Positions 60,829 through 64,000 of a DNA stretch of 64,000 nucleotides are shown here, one piece after another. Within the stretch, counting starts at the first letter, position 1, and every line of letters begins with the position of its first letter. The notes below the pieces were generated by a model. That model was not told the DNA's origin, searched no databases, and saw only the letters and a program-made list of their open reading frames with translations. Where the stretch lies: contig NZ_BMKW01000008.1 of NCBI RefSeq assembly GCF_014644535.1, positions 62,470-126,469 on the forward strand, written 5' to 3'. A program made the translations under genes and the position numbers. This DNA comes from Neoroseomonas lacus. Its GTDB lineage: Bacteria > Pseudomonadota > Alphaproteobacteria > Acetobacterales > Acetobacteraceae.

Positions 60829-62010
60829 ATGCGGGTGCTGCGCCCGGAGCGGATGCTGGACGGCAATGGCAGCGCCCTAGCCGCCGGTAGCGCGCTGCTG
60901 CTGGACGGTGACCGGATTGCCGCCATCCTGCCGCCGGGTGCCGTGGTTCCGGCGGGCGCCATCGAACTGGCGCTGCCGCCGGACTGCACGTTGCTGCCCG
61001 GGCTGATCGACCTGCACGACTACCTCTCGGTCGATCCGGACAGGCCGGATCCGATGCGGCAGATGTTCTCATCGGACGTGGCGTTGCGGCGGTCCGTCGC
61101 GCAGCGGCATCTAAGGCGCGACCTGCTCTCGGGCGTCACCACCCAGCGCATTATGGGCGAGGGGGGCGGGCTTGATCGCGTCATCGCCGCCGAGTTGCGG
61201 GCCGGCGCCTTGGCCGGACCGATGCTCGTCCTCTCCGGAGCGCCGATCGCGCCGACCGGCAGCCACCAGCAACGCCCGACCGGCGGGTTGGACAGCGAAG
61301 CCGCGCTCTTGGGCGCAGTGGAGGACGCGGTGGCGGCGGGCCAGGGTTGGATCAAGTTGGTCGCCACCGGCGGGGTGAATGGCAGCGGCATCGGCCCGAC
61401 CGACTGCGCCTATGCGCCCAAGCTGCTGCGCCGCGCGACGGAGGCGGCGCATGCCGCCGGGTTGCGTGTGGCCGTCGCGGCCCAGGGCGGGCCGGCGGTG
61501 CGCGCCGCGGCGGATGCCGGCGCCGAGACGCTGGAACATGGTGCGTTGTTGGACGCCGACGATGTCGCCGCCCTGGCCGCCAATGGCATGGCCTGGGTGG
61601 TCACGCCCGGACGTTTCCTGCGCGCCGACGGCATCCCGCTGGCGGCGGCGCGCAACCCCGAGGTGGCGCGGCGGCTGTCGCGCGTGCGCGCCGCCCTCGC
61701 ATCGGCGGTGCCGCTCGCGGTGCGGCTCGGGGTGCGCTTGGGCCTTGGTGCCGACAACATGCATGGGCGCTTCGGCGATGATGTGGGGCAGTTGGCCGCT
61801 CTCGGCGCGCCGGCGGCGACTGCCATCGCCGCGGCCACGGGCAATGGCGCGGCGGTCCTCGGCCTGTCGGATCGCGGCTGGCTGCACCCGGGGCTGCGCG
61901 CGGACCTGCTGCTGGTCGACGGCGACCCGCTGCTGGCACCCGATGCGCTGCAACGGGTGCGCGGCGTATTCAATGGCGGCCGGTACTATACGCTGGCGGA
62001 GCTCGCCTGA
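60829..62010 (+). CDS. Amidohydrolase-family protein with degenerate metal site
   Basis: A 393-residue protein with the fold of imidazolonepropionase/prolidase-type amidohydrolases: beta-sandwich start, LPGLIDLHDYLS, GVTTQRIMGEGGG, GWIKLVATGG, LEHGALLD and GLGADN. But the usual H-x-H is H63-D-Y65, and the V-H-A-H-G motif reads VAAQG (217-220). Lys176, His237 and Asp309 remain. It may bind one metal, act otherwise or support the DUF6282 protein. It overlaps the antisense dehydrogenase gene at its end by 25 nt. Confidence 0.85.
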   Translation: MRVLRPERMLDGNGSALAAGSALLLDGDRIAAILPPGAVVPAGAIELALPPDCTLLPGLIDLHDYLSVDPDRPDPMRQMFSSDVALRRSVAQRHLRRDLLSGVTTQRIMGEGGGLDRVIAAELRAGALAGPMLVLSGAPIAPTGSHQQRPTGGLDSEAALLGAVEDAVAAGQGWIKLVATGGVNGSGIGPTDCAYAPKLLRRATEAAHAAGLRVAVAAQGGPAVRAAADAGAETLEHGALLDADDVAALAANGMAWVVTPGRFLRADGIPLAAARNPEVARRLSRVRAALASAVPLAVRLGVRLGLGADNMHGRFGDDVGQLAALGAPAATAIAAATGNGAAVLGLSDRGWLHPGLRADLLLVDGDPLLAPDALQRVRGVFNGGRYYTLAELA

Positions 62011-62930
62011 TGGCCGAGTGTTGCCATGGCCTCCTCATCCGCGACGATGCCGGCCCGCGCGCGGGCGCCCCAGGTGGCGCCCGCCATATGCGGCGTCAGC
62101 ACGACGTTCGGCAGCGCCGCCAGCCGCGCCGGTACCTGCGGTTCGCCTTCCAGAACGTCGAGTCCAGCGGCGGCGATGACACGCTGTTCCAGCGCCTCGA
62201 TCAGCGCCGCGGTATCGACCAGCTCGCCACGACCGATATTGATCAGCGTGCCGTCCGCGCCGAGCGCGGCGAGTTCCGCCGCACCGACGACATGACGCAG
62301 GCCAGGCCCGCCCGGCAGGCACAACGCCAACACGTCGGAAGCCTCCGCCAGGGCGCGCATGTCGGGCAGCAGCGGGAAGCCGAGCCCCTCGGCCGAGGGC
62401 CGCGCCAGCCCGACGACATGCATGCGCGCGGCGACGGCGCGACGGGCCACCGCCCGGCCGATGCGCCCGCCAAGCCCGGCAATGCCCATGGTGGCGCCGA
62501 CCAGGCTGCGGCGCGGCGCGAAGCGCGCTGTCCGCCACGCCCCGCCGCGCGCGAATTCATCGGCTGCGCGCAGGTCGCGCATCGTCATCAGCGTCAGCGC
62601 CATGACAAGGTCGGCGACATCGTCGGTCAGCGTCTCGCCCACCGCCCGCAGCGCGATGCCACGCAGCGCGAGTGCTGGCAGGTCGATCCGATCAAGCCCT
62701 GCCCCCATCGAGATCACCTGCCGCAACCCGGGGAGCAGCGCCACCAGCGTCGCGTCGCAACCGCGCTGCGCGCCGGTGATCACCACGCGGATGGCGGCGC
62801 GCTGCGCCTCGGGCAGCACGGCGACGGCGGCGGCATCGGCGACGTCAAGCAACAGCCCGGCTTCGGCCAGGCGTGGATAGACCGTCCCCGGCAAGGCCGG
62901 GAAGGCGAGTACCGGAGGAAAAGCAATCAT
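61986..62930 (-). CDS. D-isomer-specific 2-hydroxyacid dehydrogenase
   Basis: A 314-residue NAD(P)-dependent dehydrogenase. The Rossmann motif is GIAGLGGRIGRAVARRA; catalytic Arg lies in NIGRGELVD, Glu in DVLEGEPQVP and His in TPHMAGAT. It would interconvert a 2-oxoacid and a D-2-hydroxyacid. It is antisense to its neighbours: its stop overlaps the end of the amidohydrolase gene, and ATG 62930 overlaps the ATG of the aldolase gene. ATG 62948 with AGGA upstream is an alternative and would deepen the overlap. Confidence 0.9.
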   Translation of the reverse strand: MIAFPPVLAFPALPGTVYPRLAEAGLLLDVADAAAVAVLPEAQRAAIRVVITGAQRGCDATLVALLPGLRQVISMGAGLDRIDLPALALRGIALRAVGETLTDDVADLVMALTLMTMRDLRAADEFARGGAWRTARFAPRRSLVGATMGIAGLGGRIGRAVARRAVAARMHVVGLARPSAEGLGFPLLPDMRALAEASDVLALCLPGGPGLRHVVGAAELAALGADGTLINIGRGELVDTAALIEALEQRVIAAAGLDVLEGEPQVPARLAALPNVVLTPHMAGATWGARARAGIVADEEAMATLGHQASSASV

Positions 62931-63717
62931 GGTGACTGAACTGGTCATGCAGAATCCTGTGGTGGGCACGGTGATATCGGCGCGGCGCGACCTGGCGGCG
63001 CTGTGCCGGTTGATGGCGCATTTCGGGCTCGATGACATCACCTCGACGCATCTGTCGGTGCTGGTGCCCGAACGGCCCGGGCATTACCTGCTGAATCCGT
63101 ATGGCATGATGCTCGCCGAGGTGACACCCGGCGACGCCGTCGAAGTCGATGCGGATGGCACCATCGTCGATCCCGGCAATGGCTGGCCGCTGAACAAGAC
63201 CGCCATCGTCATCCACGGCGCCGTGCATCGCGCGCGGCCTGAAGTCGGCGCCGCTATCCACGCCCATACCCATGCCGGAATTGCCGTCGGCGCGTTGCCC
63301 GAAGGGCTGCTGCCGATGAGCCAGTGGTCGATGAAATTCGTGGAGCGCACCGCCTATCACGACTATGACGGCGCGGCGCGCGCCGGCGGGCTGGGCGAGG
63401 CGATCGCGCAGGATCTCGGCGCGGCGAATGTCGTGATGCTGCTGCGCAATCACGGCACGTTGGCGGTCGGCGACGATGCCGCCGCCGCCTTCATCCGGCT
63501 GTACTACCTGGAGCAGGCCTGCAAGTCGCAGCTCATGCTCGGCGCGCGTGGTGCGGATGCGCTGATGCTGCCGCCGCCCGCCATGCAGAAGCGCGCCGGC
63601 TTCGAGCAGAACCAGGGCACGCTGGATCATCGGCGCGACTTCCTGCCGGTCGGCCATCGAGAATGGCCGGCGCTGCTGCGCCTGCTCGACCGCACCCAGC
63701 CGGGATGGGATGCATGA
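62929..63717 (+). CDS. Class II aldolase/adducin-family protein
   Basis: A 262-residue zinc aldolase or decarboxylase of the L-fuculose-phosphate/adducin type. Zinc ligands: IHAHTHAGIAVG (His-x-His) and LRNHGTLAVG (His). The ATG at 62929 has GGAGG 10 nt upstream (inside the divergent gene); an alternative ATG is at residue 7. Its stop overlaps the hydantoinase start (ATGA). It probably cleaves or decarboxylates the product of the preceding hydrolases. Confidence 0.9.
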   Translation: MVTELVMQNPVVGTVISARRDLAALCRLMAHFGLDDITSTHLSVLVPERPGHYLLNPYGMMLAEVTPGDAVEVDADGTIVDPGNGWPLNKTAIVIHGAVHRARPEVGAAIHAHTHAGIAVGALPEGLLPMSQWSMKFVERTAYHDYDGAARAGGLGEAIAQDLGAANVVMLLRNHGTLAVGDDAAAAFIRLYYLEQACKSQLMLGARGADALMLPPPAMQKRAGFEQNQGTLDHRRDFLPVGHREWPALLRLLDRTQPGWDA

Positions 63718-64000
63718 GCCTGTCCATCGGCATCGATATCGGCGGCACTTTCACGGATTTCGCGCTGGAATGGCAGCGCGGCGAGACGCTGCTGCGCCAC
63801 ACGCTGAAACTGCCGACGACGCCGCACGCGCCGGAACAGGCGGTGCTGGACGGCCTGCCGCAATTGCTCGGGGGGGTGGGCGCATTGCCGCGTGACGTGA
63901 CGCGGCTGGTGCATGGCACGACGCTGGCGACCAATGCGTTGATCGAACGCCGCGGCGCCCGCACCGCCTTCCTGACCACCGATGGATTCCGCGATGTGCT
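63714..64000 (+). CDS. Hydantoinase/oxoprolinase subunit A (HyuA-like), N-terminus, cut by window edge
   Basis: Only 95 N-terminal residues are present. MSLSIGIDIGGTFTDFALE and LVHGTTLATNALIERRGA are diagnostic of the HyuA/acetone-carboxylase-like hydantoinase family, ATP-dependent enzymes that open cyclic imides such as hydantoin or 5-oxoproline. ATG 63714 overlaps the aldolase stop (ATGA). The HyuB partner is expected just outside the window. Confidence 0.92.
   Translation, partial: MSLSIGIDIGGTFTDFALEWQRGETLLRHTLKLPTTPHAPEQAVLDGLPQLLGGVGALPRDVTRLVHGTTLATNALIERRGARTAFLTTDGFRDV

Noticed and set aside
62010..62939. 309-codon plus-strand frame across the dehydrogenase region, which would make the plus operon continuous
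   Set aside because: It is the antisense of a complete dehydrogenase with all catalytic residues; Arg/Gln/His-rich with no domain.
58641..64000. Genomic island inserted at tRNA-Glu
   Set aside because: No integrase, no repeated tRNA end and no composition change seen; the tRNA has its own terminator.

Overview
The window is high-GC DNA from an alphaproteobacterium, most likely Acetobacteraceae and close to Roseomonas. The clues are very dense coding with ATGA/GTGA stop-start overlaps, the blocks rpsF-rpsR-DUF2232-rplI and dnaB-GNAT-alr-mlaE-mlaF, a pgsA-AI-2E-hdaA-ppk-ppx run, an RpoH-type sigma factor with an intact RpoH box, a very short aa3 oxidase subunit IV and two tripartite tricarboxylate (Bug/TctC) receptors. 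The family is an inference from gene content; no rRNA is present to confirm it.

Layout. 1-4.1 kb: a cut TauD-like dioxygenase, an AhpC-AhpD peroxide-defence pair and a short autotransporter. 4.3-12.7 kb (all minus strand): the lipid-transport pair MlaE/MlaF, alanine racemase, an acetyltransferase, DnaB, cyclopropane fatty acid synthase and the S6-S18-DUF2232-L9 ribosomal block. 13.1-15.4 kb: fabD, an acetyltransferase and fabG, closed by a two-way hairpin. 15.4-24.9 kb: accessory metabolism, with an iron-permease-like protein, three alpha/beta hydrolases, a sulfite-dehydrogenase-like SorA/SorB pair, an NCS2 permease with an isochorismatase-type hydrolase, and an EthD-domain protein. 25-30.3 kb: tsaC/sua5, cysQ, two consecutive M17 aminopeptidases and holC. 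30.3-39.5 kb: an RTX-Hint protein behind an unusually AT-rich leader, a Bug receptor, an ABC-F ATPase, a LysR regulator with its divergent target, ndk and an EAL protein.

39.5-48.6 kb is a conserved housekeeping stretch: aa3 oxidase subunit IV, purN, purM, then DUF2066, a CDP-alcohol phosphatidyltransferase, an AI-2E family transporter, hdaA, ppk1 and ppx. 48.8-55.4 kb is a catabolic run: M20 deacylase, Bug receptor, M28 peptidase, GMC oxidoreductase and an amino-acid ABC binding protein. 56-58.7 kb holds rpoH, an RluA-family pseudouridine synthase, two small proteins and tRNA-Glu(CTC). 58.8-64 kb is a LysR-controlled catabolic cluster: DUF6282 hydrolase, a degenerate amidohydrolase, an antisense 2-hydroxyacid dehydrogenase, a class II aldolase and the start of a hydantoinase.

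The best leads are these. (1) The 58.8-64 kb cluster, where a dehydrogenase gene lies antisense between two sense genes, overlaps both, and follows an amidohydrolase that has lost expected metal-binding histidines. (2) Three genes whose ribosome-binding sites point to ATC or CTG start codons. (3) A perfect 10-copy 8-bp tandem repeat. (4) Several families of perfect intergenic hairpins. All function calls come from reading motifs by eye; no database search was run.
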